Positions 45,926 through 57,560 of a stretch of DNA of 64,000 bases are shown here, in pieces. The DNA comes from Lentinula raphanica (lineage: Eukaryota > Basidiomycota > Agaricomycetes > Agaricales > Omphalotaceae): the NCBI GenBank assembly GCA_027919835.1, contig JANVFP010000053.1, forward strand, positions 1-64,000, written 5' to 3'. The first letter of the stretch is position 1. Every line of letters begins with the position of its first letter. The notes below the pieces were generated by a model. It did no database searches. It had not been told where the DNA came from and worked only from the letters and a program-made list of their open reading frames with translations. A program made the translations under genes and the position numbers.

Positions 45926-47292
45926 TGTAACACTACTCCGAGTTTTTGATTGTTAAATATGTTATATTGATTGATGAACTGTGTTAAGTGTAACACACAT
46001 GAGCACTGTTCTGAGTTTTTTCATTGTTAAGTGTGTTGAGTATGTTAAGTATAACACACATGAACACTGTTTCAAGGGTATTCATTGTTGAGTGTGTTGA
46101 GTATAATATACATTACTACTATTCCGAGTTTTTTCATTGTTAAGTGTGTTAAGTATAATACACATGAACACTGTTTTGAGGTTTTTCATTGTTGAGTGTG
46201 TTGAGTATGATATACATTACTACTATTCCGAGTTTTTTCATTGTTAAGTGTGTTAGGTATAATAAGCATTGAGTGTGCTGAATATATTGAATGATATAAG
46301 CCATTCTGAGTGTCTGAGTGTACTAGGGGTGCTAAAAATAGCATGTTCATCATATATACTCAATGTATAGAGGATCTGGTATGATTTGGAGTGATAAAAA
46401 TTTTTACACTTGTCGCGTATTTTTTTTAATTTTGTGTTTTCAGGGCCAACGAGGCGACCCTGAATTTTTTGAGTATTTTTTATGATTTTTTCAGATTTTT
46501 TGCTACCTGATGAGATCAAGTTCTATTTTTAGACCAATTTCCTTTTTAGGCAACTTTGATGTGCCTGGGATACCCTATATGTTTCCTATATGATATTTCC
46601 TATTTTTAAACACTCATACACGGCCAAGGCTGAAACTGTTTTCTTGCTTCTCATACATTTCCTCTGTCTGTGATGTAATAAAGCCTCTTCGTAGTCCCTT
46701 CTATAGTGTCAATATACTTGCATTGCTCAATATTCATGTGGATCAAATGAGCATATAACAGTAATCGGAAAGCACCAGGAAATTCAAGGAGGAAAGCAGA
46801 AAATCTGCTTCCAAGGCAATATAGATTGAGAAAATTTGGTTGTAATCCAGTTTTGATTGATTTCATTCTTAAAAAAGTGGTATAGGTTGGATCTGGTCCC
46901 ATCCCTTATCAAAAATAAACCAGACTCAAATTGCTTTGGCACTCATATACATCAAACTGGATTGAATCTGCACTGAAGTCCTGACTGTGTATGCACTCTC
47001 ATGACCCCTGGTTTCAATATAAATCTTTTTTTTCCCAAAAAGGCAAATCAATGATGCAGATCTCATCATTTGGGCTGATGCCATCATTTGTGACATTTGC
47101 CACACCGCTTCGCAAAGCTGTATATTTTTTTTCTATTTTTTTTAATGGAAAATCCAATTAATATATATATATTATTAAAAAATAATAGCCCCCAGAGCCA
47201 AAATTTGACCCTTCGAGAGAGTATTGGTGTACTTTGCGAAGCTGTGCTCGAGACTTATCGGAGTACTTTGGGTAGATTCTACAGCTACGGGT
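45926..47292. mobile_element. Foldback element FB3, right arm only
   Basis: It enters abruptly in the middle of an arm (AACACTACTCCGAG, also at about 17889) and continues outward through the FB2-type arm. It ends TTCTACAGCTACGGGTG, related to the right terminus of the MITE at 44134. AT-rich, with an AATTAATATATA tract near 47155. No genes. The left half is missing. Confidence 0.65.
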
Positions 47293-47840
47293 GAGCCAGA
47301 GTACTTCAAGTGATAGCATCCGAGCAGAGTAAACAGTGGTGGAACTCTAACCGGGTTGTACTGCAAAAACTCTTCTGCAAAGGCTTGCTGACTGAAGAAT
47401 ACGGTCTCCATGACGCTCTTCATCCAACCTTCGATTACCTTGCTCCTATGTATCCTCTTCCCAAAGAGGATGAAGATCCTCAAGGTGGAATGGGCGGGTT
47501 CCATTCCTGGAATACCGCTCTCTGCCATTATATTCTGGATCTACTCAAATCTTGGTGTCTCGTGAAGCGGGAGATCTACCCTACGATGAAGGAAAAGGCC
47601 TCTCTACTACTCAAAATGGTACATTTCGAGCACAAAAGTGATTCTCTGTTCAACGCTTTCCTTGAACTCGTGTATGAAATTTACACAGAGCCTTCTCTAC
47701 GGTGAAGCAATTTGACCACTCGTCTAGAACCGTTGTTCTTTGTCGGATGTCGCTCCACTGATTTCTCACTCCGGGAGTGTTTCTTGGACCTCCTAGATGT
47801 CAGCGTACCTCAGTCACTCTTCAGCTGTTTGATGTAGATT
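47293..47840 (+). pseudogene. TRA1: TRA1/TRRAP fragment, copy B upstream piece
   Basis: Encodes SKQWWNSNRVVLQKLFCKG, YLAPMYPLPKEDEDPQGGMG, YPTMKEKASLLLKMVHFEH, FNAFLELVYEIYTEPSLR, then a stop (47703-47705). It continues as PLFFVGCRSTDFSLREC to SLFSCLM, where a foldback terminus begins at 47841. This piece contains sequence between WWNS and FNAF that is deleted in copies A (44600) and B (50080), so it represents a less deleted ancestor. Even so, it lacks several hundred residues found in normal TRA1 between GFHSW and LCHYILDLL. Confidence 0.8.
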
Positions 47841-48404
47841 CAGCTGATACTGTAAAACTTTTGTAAAAAGTACCAATAAGTTATTGGGTACCTATTGCAA
47901 ATAGTTGTGATAACCCGGAGGGGGTCCCGGAAATGCCTCCGGGGGGTGGTCATGCCTGTCACTACCTGTCACATATGGCTTATATTTACTGTTTTGGGTA
48001 ATTAATAATCATCCAGATATTAAATAAGCAGTACATTTTCAAAAAAACCCAAAATTTATAAAAATTCATAAAAAACCTAAAATGGCCTGATTAGGTCAGA
48101 TCAGGATATGTAAGCAAATGACCTCATATGATAAAAATGATGTAGGGCAATCTAGGTACTAAAAATAGCCCAAAAAATCACTAAAAATGCACAAAATATT
48201 TAGGGATGGTATAGAGCCTATTGCAGGCCCAGGCACATTAAAATTACCAAAAAAGGTAAAAATTGATCATGATCTCATCTTGTAGCAAAAAATCTGAAAA
48301 AATCCTAAAAATAGTCAAAAAAATTCAGGGATGCCTTGTTGGCCCTGAAAATGCAAAATAAAAAAAAATACGCGACAAGTGTAAAAATTTTCATCACTCC
48401 AAAT
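47841..48404. mobile_element. Foldback element FB4, left arm only
   Basis: Begins CAGCTGATACTGTAAAACTT, identical in type to the FB1 right terminus, and follows that arm (GGTTGTGATAACCCGG-like, then CATTTTCAAAAAAACCC). It breaks at about 48404 into TRA1 sequence (AATTGTTGACTGC). The centre and other arm are absent. Confidence 0.7.
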
Positions 48405-51152
48405 CAAATTGTTGACTGCTTCCATGCCTATGACAGATTTCTTTCAGAAACACCCTCAGACAAGGCAAAGGTATGGTATAGTAGTGATCTCCCTTGCGTC
48501 TTTCTGAAGATTAATGCTCAATTCTCAGAGTGACCGGAGTGTACTTTAAATCTTTATATTCTCCTTCCTCTGAAGTCAAGGACGTTGCTCATGAGGGCCT
48601 CAGAATGGTCTTAGCTCATCAAAGCAGGTTACCAAAAGAGCTTTAACAAACTGGATTATGCCCTATCTTGATGAACTTGGCTGACCCCAAGCGTTTGTCT
48701 GTCCCTGGGCTGGAGGGTTTGGCTCGGCTGTTGGAGCTCTTGACCAATTACTTCAAGGTTGAAATAGGGCACAAGCTACTCAATTGTTCTCATTTTGTTG
48801 CCGATCCTCAAATGCTGCAGGCATCATCCACTGGATCACCTTTGGGCGAGAATGAAGGCATTACAAAGCTTGTCCGACTTGCAAATATCTTCCATCTCTT
48901 GCCTACTGCGGCTAATATATTCCTCAATAACCTTGTCGATGCTATTGTCCAAAAAGAGGCCCAAATGCATTTCTCCAGTCAAAAGTCCTTTCTCCGAACA
49001 ACTGGCCAAATATCTGGATAGATATCTGGATGAAGGAGTGCAGTTCTTCATTGACAATCTACACCTTCCTCAACATCTGAGAACTTTCAGAAGCATCCTT
49101 CAGGCTCAGCTTGCTCCGAATGCACAGCGTGTCCTCGCATCTCATACGAACACCATTCTGGCCATTGGTATACACAGTAATGATTGCATAATCCCAGCTC
49201 TTTCGCTCTTCGTGGATCTGGCTGAGCTCGATCATTGTTGGATTTTAGACCATGCCAACGTGATGGAATCGTTGCTTGCTTTGTGGGACACGGGGATGCA
49301 ACAACCCAAGCGAGAGGTCATACAACATCACAACCTGATGATGTCAATTTTCTGTTTAGCACTCAAAGCTTCCCCTTGAATAGATCTCATCTTCGCGCTC
49401 GTTGCAATTTATATCTGCAACCTCAAAATTGACACGGTCCGAACGACACATTTTCTATATCAACATGTTGCACTCAGCAGCGACACCATCTTCCAGCGAA
49501 ACCTACTCCTCCGCTTCCTGACCTAGTTCGAAACGAGTACCTGCTCTTCGTCTCATAAAGCATACTTTATCCGCTATATCGTATCCCCCACGCTGCTCGT
49601 CCAGCCCAACAAAACTCCTCCAAGCAGCATCTTTTGGACACCTCATTCATCGATCGTCTCCACAGCCTAATTTGGCGGCGCATTCTGAAGGGAAATCCCT
49701 TCACAGAGACTGATGACATGTTCAAAATTGAGCTGTTGCATCTCACTACTATCCTAGTCCAACATTTTCCTTCATTAGTGAGCCATCTTCCAAAAGATAT
49801 CCTCAAATGTGCTTGGCATTTTGTTGGATCCTCCAACGATCCAATCGTGAAGGAGACTGCCTTTCTTCTGAATGCTCATTTCTTTGTTGTTTTTGGTATG
49901 CACTTCTTCTCGCGCGCACTCGATACAGTATGTGAGAGGTTGAGCTTTCAACATTCTCTATTGACCCCTTGCTAGGGCGATATGAACACGGAACCAGCTC
50001 TAGCTTCAGCTGTGGCATCAGCCAGAGTACTTCAAGTGATAGCATCCGAGCAGAGTAAACAGTGGTGGAACTCTACTGTTCAACGCTTTCCTTGAACTTG
50101 TGTATAAAATTTACACAGAGCCTGCTCTACGGCAAAGCGATTTGACCGCTCGTCTAGAACCGTTGTTCTTTGTCGGATGTCGCTCCACTGATTTCTCGCT
50201 CCGGGAGTGTTTCTTGGACCTCCTAGATGTCAGCGTACCTTGGTCACTCTTCAGCCGTTTGATGTATATTTATGCAGTTCAGAGCTGGGAATCTGTTGCT
50301 AATCATAACTGGCTTCACATCGCACTTCATCTCTTTCTCGGTGCCGCTAATCAGGATGTCACTCTATCACACGAGCGTAGGCCGGTGATCTCAGCTGTCT
50401 TTCGCCCAAAAGCTCAGGACTTAGTATGCCCAATGCTGCGTCTAGTATCGGCCACACCTCAGGGGATTCACGATATGTGGGTATCTGTCTTCCCTGCCGC
50501 TTGGGCATGCCTTTCGCGGCGGGAACAAGGGAACTTGACACAGTATATGATCAATCTGCTTAGTAGGGAGTATCACATCAAACAAGCCGAGATGAGGCCT
50601 AATGTTATTCAGACTCTGCTCACTGGTCTACATGCATGCGTGCCACCTGTGGTTTACCCTCCTCACCTCATCAAATATCTTGCGAAAACATATGGTGCAT
50701 GGTATATCTCATTGGAGATTCTTACAGACTCGCTGGAATATTTGAAGGACGACAAATTGACGCTCCAAGATAATGTCCTGGACTCTCTTGCTGATGTGTA
50801 TTCTGAGATTGCTGAAGATGACATGTTCTATGGCCTGTGGAGACGGCACTATCTCCAGCCGGAAACAAATAACGCGATTGCCCTAGAACAGAACGGTATG
50901 GGGGATCAGGCAATGAACGCTTACGAGACAGCACAGCAACGTGCACGAAGTGGTGCCATACCTTACACTGAACAGGAGTACTGTTTGTGGGAAGATCGTT
51001 GGATCCTCTCAGCAGAGAAACTCCAACAATGGGAGCTTTTGTATGAACTCGGTCAAATCGAAGGGAATCATGATTTGATCTTGGAGAGCACGTGGCGGGT
51101 AGAAGACTGGCTGGAGAACCGAGAGGCCCTTGAAGATCACATCGCTCAATAG
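48405..51152 (+). pseudogene. TRA1: TRA1/TRRAP fragment, copy B
   Basis: Parallel to copy A from KLLTASMPMTDFF to LEDHIAQ, without the two MITEs. It has the longest surviving frame (50100-51152, 350 codons), which includes DMFYGLWRRHYLQPE and EYCLWEDRWILSAEKLQQWE. Stops: 48644-48646 (a codon that is also a stop in copy A) and CGA to TGA at 49377-49379, where copy A keeps CGA. Copy A in turn has TGA at 43662-43664, where this copy keeps CGA (49497-49499). The WWNS/FNAF deletion junction is shared with copy A. Homology ends at 51150. No promoter or N-terminus is present. Confidence 0.85.
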
Positions 51153-52733
51153 CTGATTCTCATTAGTTACAGTGGGATAGATAGAAACATCAATTGTATT
51201 AATCCATTAGTTGTAGTTTTCACCTTCGAGCACAAATATCCAGTATGAATAATGCACGCAGCATGAAGACTCGTGAGATAAGTACTACAGAATCCCATCT
51301 GCATCCCCTCTCTAACGAAGCTCCCCAGGACTATGTATCGCAAGGCGGGTGTCATCAAGATCAGGACCTAATCACCACAGGCAAATCTACCAGTACACAT
51401 TTTCTGCTCTCTCTCTCTCTCTCTTGCTTACATCTGGCCCAACAAGCGAAGTCGATGTATAATACTCTCAGTCGAAATCTAAGCAGACGAGTCTCCACTC
51501 AAACATTCTATGTCAATATCATTTAGATTAAATCAGTATGTAAAAAGTAAGTCGCGGTCTCAAATGGACCTCTTCATTTCGTGTGGAATAGAGGTATGAG
51601 TCTGATGTTACACCTGCTAAAAAAAGTCGAAGTCCAGTTTGGCAGTGCTAAGATGAGTCGAAGTCAATTGTCGAAGTCACGATTTGAGTCGAATTCAATG
51701 GTACAGGTCCGAAAAGCCGGTCAATGTCAAATATTGTCCAAAAACCTTCTTCATATTATGCCAGCCTATGTAGAGCACTAGTGCTAGTGCTGGCTGGATC
51801 CTCCCCCAACGACTTTGTCAAATCATACAGGCTGGTGTAGGAAGTTTGCCCGGACAGGCGATGCTTGGACCTAGAGGTACAGCACCTCTGAGAGGAAATG
51901 AGTCGCGGGTTACTAGGAGGATGAAGGACGCTATATCATTATGATAAATTTCGAAAACAACAATTTAACTCATCATTATTTCCCTCTATTACTAGTCCAC
52001 AGAAAAACACAGTTCAGTTGACGGTCAAACCTTTCTTTCACAAAATCTGGATACAAGACCAAGTCATCTTTCTGGATCCACTAATAGAGCCTGCTAAAGC
52101 TTGGATCAAGCAATTGCACAACTGGCTTATCCTTCCTTCCATCCATCGCGTACTCTCCCTTCTTCATTCTCTGCATCAGGGGCAGTCCGGGTATGGTGGT
52201 CAATGGCATATTCAGAATAATACTCTATCAACAACAATCGCCATTTGTAGTCCCGATCAAAGTCAATTGTAGATGTGGACTTGGATACAAAATTTGAGAT
52301 TATCAGTGAATATCATGATCATGAGCGCTTGAGCGTCTAATCCTCGAGTCTTCGGCTTTACAACTTGCAAGGAGGACATAATCGATTTCAAACCTCGGCC
52401 TCATAACTTCCTGGACTTGGACCTACATAAGAGTCTGTAACCTTTTCCCTTATCAGTTGGTATACTGTTGTGGGCGGCTGAGACCATACTTGTCAACGAG
52501 TCAGAGTCGCTTCTTGAAGTAATCGTCGACGGAACGCGGCAACGGTGTACAACTTCAGGTCGACTCGGATAGCAAGGCAAATACCAGGGAGTTCATCAGA
52601 AGCATGACAGCGGGTAACACAAGCAGCACAAGACGTTGTGATTCAATAGTACAAGACCGGGACAAAGGCCCTGATGTGGGTTTAACATAACTAAGTATAC
52701 TCTGTTGATTATCACTGAAATCATCGAAACTAG
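51153..52733. other. No recognised gene; CT microsatellite
   Basis: Contains a CT-repeat run at about 51407-51424 and otherwise unique-looking sequence. ORFs up to 93 codons (51245-51526) lack recognisable motifs. The 3' part may hold the first exon and promoter of the F-box gene. Confidence 0.5.
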
Positions 52734-54092
52734 AGGACCAGTGAACAACACTTTGAGGGAAAAAATCTAGTCCATCAAGTCCAAGTCTCGTCCATCTCCT
52801 TCATCGACCAGCTTCCGAATGAACTTCTTACGCTCATATTCTTCTTTGGCTCGCGACTGCCTCATCTCCAAGTCAGGCTTAAATACCCAGACTCTGCAGT
52901 TCCTCCTATTAGATCGCCCACTTTCATCGAGACTGCGATAAAAACGTGCCGACGGTGGAGGCTATTGATTGAATGCACGCCTTCTCTCTGGACAAACATC
53001 TTGATTACACGTTCCCGGGGCTGGAGTGGTCGCTACTACCGCTTGCACCCCATAGATGACCAAGTGTCGATTTCCAGTCTCACTTCTGCACTACAGAGGT
53101 CTTCGAATCTTCTTCTCGACACCACGGTAGACTTTACATACGTCTTAAACAAGACCATTATCCAGGAACTAGTATCTGAAAGCAGGAGGTGGCGCAGCCT
53201 ATCTATTCTAGTCCGTTCTTCGCAGGATTTGCCTGCGGCCTTATCCCATTTCAAGAATTTGCACACCCCCGAGTTGCAGACGTTGGAGATTACCGCCCAT
53301 ATTCCTCTTGATGGTGAATATTCCTACTCCTCTCCACCCAGCTTTATTGAATCCGCACCTCGGCTCTCCACAGTACGTCTCAACCGTGTGGGTCTCCGCT
53401 GGGGTGCAAGTACGCTCTTGAACCTCACAACACTGGAACTTCGCTTCGTCGTCTTCCCAAGCTACAGTGAATTACAGGCTCTATTCATGAACTGCCCGAG
53501 GCTTCATACTCTCAAACTTCACTTAGATGATTCATTCACTCGCTCGAATGAGAATCACATTTCCGATACCATGGCACTCCCATTGATCAAGATACGTTGT
53601 CTGCGTACACTCGAGTTGAGATTCTTCTTTCACTCATCATCCGTGATACCTAATATGACAAAACCGTTGCGAATATTCTCGACACCGGTGCTTGAAGAAC
53701 TCATTCTGAAAGATTGCGGAATCACGGAATGGTGCCAGTCGTTGATGTATTTCCGCTATCATGCGAGAGCATACCCGAAGCTCGTGCGTCTCATCCTAGA
53801 TGGAGTCAAAAAGCTCATCTATGTCGATTCAAGTGTCGTGAAGGCATTCCCACATCTCACAAGCCTTCACCTTAAGGGCCTATATGCCAGTGCTTTCTGT
53901 CGCTTGTTGTGCAACCGAAGAATTCAAGATTTGGGCTGGGCCGGACAGACCTCTTTTAGCATTGAGGTTTGGCCTTCGTTGGAGGAGTTAATTATTGAGA
54001 AGGACCAGGAAAGGAAGGTCGAGGTGATCGCAAAAATGACACGCGCTAGAAGACAAATGGGTTGGCCACTCAGGGTGATTCAGTTAGATTGA
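52734..54092 (+). CDS. F-box / leucine-rich-repeat-like protein, 5' end unresolved
   Basis: The frame is open from 52734 after a TAG at 52731-52733. It begins with an F-box-like motif, SISFIDQLPNELLTLIFFFG (52791 on), then TCRRWRLLIECTPSLW. No in-frame ATG precedes the F-box; the first is at 52965. An upstream exon is therefore likely, with a possible acceptor at the CTAG near 52733. The rest consists of diverged LRR-like segments such as LHTPELQTLEITAHIPLDGE, LLNLTTLELRFVVFP, CPRLHTLKLHL, RCLRTLELRFF and FPHLTSLHLKGLY. This layout is typical of the large Agaricomycete F-box families. Such proteins select substrates for SCF ubiquitin ligases; the target is unknown. The frame is intact to the stop (54090-54092). 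Confidence 0.7.
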   Translation, partial: RTSEQHFEGKNLVHQVQVSSISFIDQLPNELLTLIFFFGSRLPHLQVRLKYPDSAVPPIRSPTFIETAIKTCRRWRLLIECTPSLWTNILITRSRGWSGRYYRLHPIDDQVSISSLTSALQRSSNLLLDTTVDFTYVLNKTIIQELVSESRRWRSLSILVRSSQDLPAALSHFKNLHTPELQTLEITAHIPLDGEYSYSSPPSFIESAPRLSTVRLNRVGLRWGASTLLNLTTLELRFVVFPSYSELQALFMNCPRLHTLKLHLDDSFTRSNENHISDTMALPLIKIRCLRTLELRFFFHSSSVIPNMTKPLRIFSTPVLEELILKDCGITEWCQSLMYFRYHARAYPKLVRLILDGVKKLIYVDSSVVKAFPHLTSLHLKGLYASAFCRLLCNRRIQDLGWAGQTSFSIEVWPSLEELIIEKDQERKVEVIAKMTRARRQMGWPLRVIQLD

Positions 54093-54299
54093 CTGGTTTT
54101 TGGACACAGAACAAATATGTCAGGGGACACTGCCAGGCTGGGCGAAATAAGCTTTGAACGTGATATGTATAAATCGCACTCCATGCGTTAGCCTCACTAG
54201 GGGAAGTACTAGTATATGTGACCAATATAAATGATGACTGAAATCAGAGAAACAAAAGCAGAACTCAAGGGAGCACAGGAGTTTTGTAAAAGCAGCCTT

Positions 54300-55375
54300 T
54301 GAAAGCAGTGGCACAAGGAGGAAGTCTGCATCATCGACTGAGTCATCCAGAGTCTGTTACCCTTTCACTCTCAAAGTCAATCATCATCTCGACCTCGACC
54401 TTCGTCTCGTCATCCGCGTACGAAAATTCGTCCAGACCTTTCGCTGTCCTCGTCCTCTGTCGGTGGTGTCAGAGTCAATTGGGAAAAGGAATGATATTGT
54501 GCAAGTTGGAATCTGGATTGGGTGGCTAGAGTCCGAGGGATTCATCGGACGACAATGCTGAACAGGTAAACAAGGGAAACTTTGGGAATGAAAGGCGTAT
54601 CGAAAAAAGACTGGCCTAGAAAATAGAAGGATTAACTGCCACTGACCTCGTCCTCCATTGGTGGTGCCGGAGCCTATGGGCGTGAAGAAGTGATTGTGGG
54701 CAAGTAGGAATCTGGATTGGGCAGATAGAGCTTGAGGGATTTATCAAGCGACGATGAAATGTAAAACGCGAGTATACCTGTCATACTTCCCCACTGTTTG
54801 ACTGTACTGCTTCGTCATCTTCACCAACGCCGCCATCATCCTCGCTAATTAGAGCACTGTCATATGAAACAAGTCGACGACTGGAACGGTGAAACAAGGC
54901 TCCTAAAGGGTTCTCCTATGAGCAGAAAGCACATCGAGAATGAGGATTGGACCTAGTATTGAACCTGTCTCCCTTCTCGATTGAATTTATGGCCAATCAG
55001 GATGTGTACACAAGATCTAACGTGCCATCGATCTAAGAGCATCAAGAGTATGAGATTCAATATGTCTCTACATTTGAGGAACTAAGAACATGCCTTCATT
55101 TCATTCGAGTTGATCACCAGCACCTCCCCTTGAACAGTCCCTGAAATGAAAGCAGACTGACTATCCCACTTGATGATACTGAACTGAGATGTGCGTCGAT
55201 GAATCCAGCTTTTCCGGAAATGCGCGACCATATCGAATACTTGAATGGTACCCTCCTTACTCACGATTCCCAAATAACGATGATCGTTTGAAATATCCAG
55301 CGCAACAATTGCACCTTCGGAGGTCTGGATGGTTTCCGTAAGATAGAAAGACATATCAGTGCTCTTTACTGACAC
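54300..55375 (-). CDS. Possible WD40-repeat gene with acidic tail (partial model)
   Basis: The minus-strand frame 55375-55082 encodes two WD40-like blades: EGAIVALDISNDHRYLGIV, then KEGTIQVFDMVAHFRKSW, SQFSIIKWDSQSAFISG and VQGEVLVIN. A possible acceptor (TGTCAG) precedes it. Downstream on the same strand an acidic stretch (SEDDGGVGEDDEAVQSNSG) lies near 54810-54860. Two related units of about 110 bp follow (54647-54752 and 54449-54557, both with PNPDSN/Y), then DEFSYADDETKVEVEMM. Exon borders are not established, so this may be a fragment or a decayed gene. Confidence 0.35.
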
Positions 55376-57560
55376 AAAAGAAAGACAGGAGTGGCACTGG
55401 CCTCGTGTTGACTTACTATGTACTACCCTAGGTGGCGCAGGGCCAATGAGCGTCCGATGAGCGTCCGATGATCATGAACCGCTTCGAGCTCACTAGACAC
55501 TGCCTGGAAAGCACTCCTCAAGGCTCGTACAAAAAATAATCCGCCTTCAGGTTCTATTGATTCGTCTTCAGAAGCTGTGCCTCGATGAGCTCGTCATGAC
55601 CGCGAAGTCCGTGGACCTAAGTACATGCAAAATACCTTTACACATTTGAACTTCCTCCCTCGCTACATATTTGGGATCTCATCCATAGTTAGTGTAAATT
55701 CGCACTTTTTTTTGGCACACAGTTCATAAATCAGATTGCAATTTTACACGACGTGAACTGTTACCTACGGTTACATCCACGTTAGGCAAGTTATCCAGCG
55801 GGTCTTACGAAAACCTTGGAATGTGCATCATCGGAGGTAGTGAAAATTTGTCCGGGCGGCGGAATCCACAAGGACATCTAAAGCTCAACTAAAGGAGCTA
55901 CAAGAATATATGTTACCAATGTGTAAGCATACGCTGACAGGCAGAAGAGATTTCACCTCAAGGACGTGCTCGTTGATCCTTAGTCTCAACAGCCACTACA
56001 ATGTGAACTCCACTTTCATCGTGTTCCAATCGAGACACAGGAAGCCTTACACCTCAACACTAAGTATTCCAAGTTCATGAAAGTTATCAGGATGCAGGAA
56101 AGGCGATGTTTCAGGCGCACCGCGTCGGAGAGACGGGTCAAGGAACCCGCATCCGTCATATCAAGTTACAGATTATGAAGATCATCATCATCGCGGCAGA
56201 TGCTGATAGCGTTGAGATGCAATGATCTTGCAATTTTCAGGAGCTTTGAGGTTACGATACCTGTGTACTTGATATGTGATTCAGATCAGATTCCCTACTC
56301 ACGCGACTAGTATCAAACATTCACGTACTGAATTCCTTCACAACTCTGTGCATGTTACTGCTCTGCGCTATCCAGCGTCGTCCTTCGATTCTAAGCGTCC
56401 CATCATCGAGCATGTAGAGAAGTTCTTAGCATGGGTGTCCTATTCCATGATGTTACACGCAACTGACTCTCCGAGGATCACTACCTGCAAAAGGCATCAG
56501 AAACTGGAGAATTCTGCGTCAACTAATTGGAAGAGGATGAGAGTGACATGAATGACAGGTCAGACTTGATCAACGGATGATATACCGTAATGCTATAATC
56601 GGCATAGAGTGTCAGCTATGGATGTTTTCGAATTTGAGGAAGATTAAGAACGAGCTTGAAATTGATAGCTCAATCGGATCGGGCATTTTCACCACAGCCA
56701 GGGATGGCCCATCTGTAAGACTGGACGCACGGATAGGATGGGCGGATGAATTTGGCGAAACTTGAGTGGGCGAAACAGGCGCGAGAGGGAGAGAGGCCCG
56801 TGTCGACGAGTTTTTGAGCTCTTCGTCGTGCTGCATACTGAGCGAGTGAAGAACGCTTCTTCGGAGACTTAGATGTTTCTTCCATGGTGGGAGACGTGGA
56901 AGGAACAACAGTTAGTGGTGCATCGGAGGAAGATCATGCTATAACGTGAAGTAAATGTTAGCAGTCGAAAAGTCAAGTTGAAGCGAACTTTGAACGAACT
57001 AGACGAGGATGGCTCGATTGAGTCGGACTCTATCCACGGGGCCTTGAGCAATGATTCTACATCTGCGCCTTCCTCTAAGTCTATGATTTGGTCCAGCGTG
57101 GGGCGCTAGTACGTACTCGTCTCCGAATACTTCCTCCAATCTGTTCACACGTCCGAATGTGTTACAGACGACTTCAGCAAGAGATCCTTCACAACTGCCC
57201 ACCCTAGACTTTCCAGTGAGCTCATTTTGATCCAACCTTTTCTGGATTCCTAGGTGAAGGTGTTTGTGAGCGGCCGTCCAGCGTCGTTGGCGATTAAAGT
57301 TCAAGATAGATATACAGAGGATTGAGTGAGGTGATAGTCTAGGCAGTAGCCAAAGCTACCCATTACAAAAGGACAAATCCAGTTGTAACGCGAAAGATCA
57401 AAGACCAATCGCGAAGAACGTTGAGGATGGTGAACATCGAACTTAAGAGAAAAATTCTCGAGTCAATCCTCTCAAGTTTAGGCGCTCAGATGACTAAGCA
57501 TTTCGACTTGGCCTTTTTTCCAATTCATCGCACTTCAATCCTTCTCCATCTCCTTGCTAC
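55376..57560. other. No supported gene
   Basis: Frames below 105 codons only. A minus-strand frame at 56670-56885 starts MEETSKSPKKRSSLAQYAAR and looks protein-like. So does the minus-strand 56999-57304 frame (RRWTAAHKHLHLGIQKRLDQ). Neither extends or matches a known family. Confidence 0.35.
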
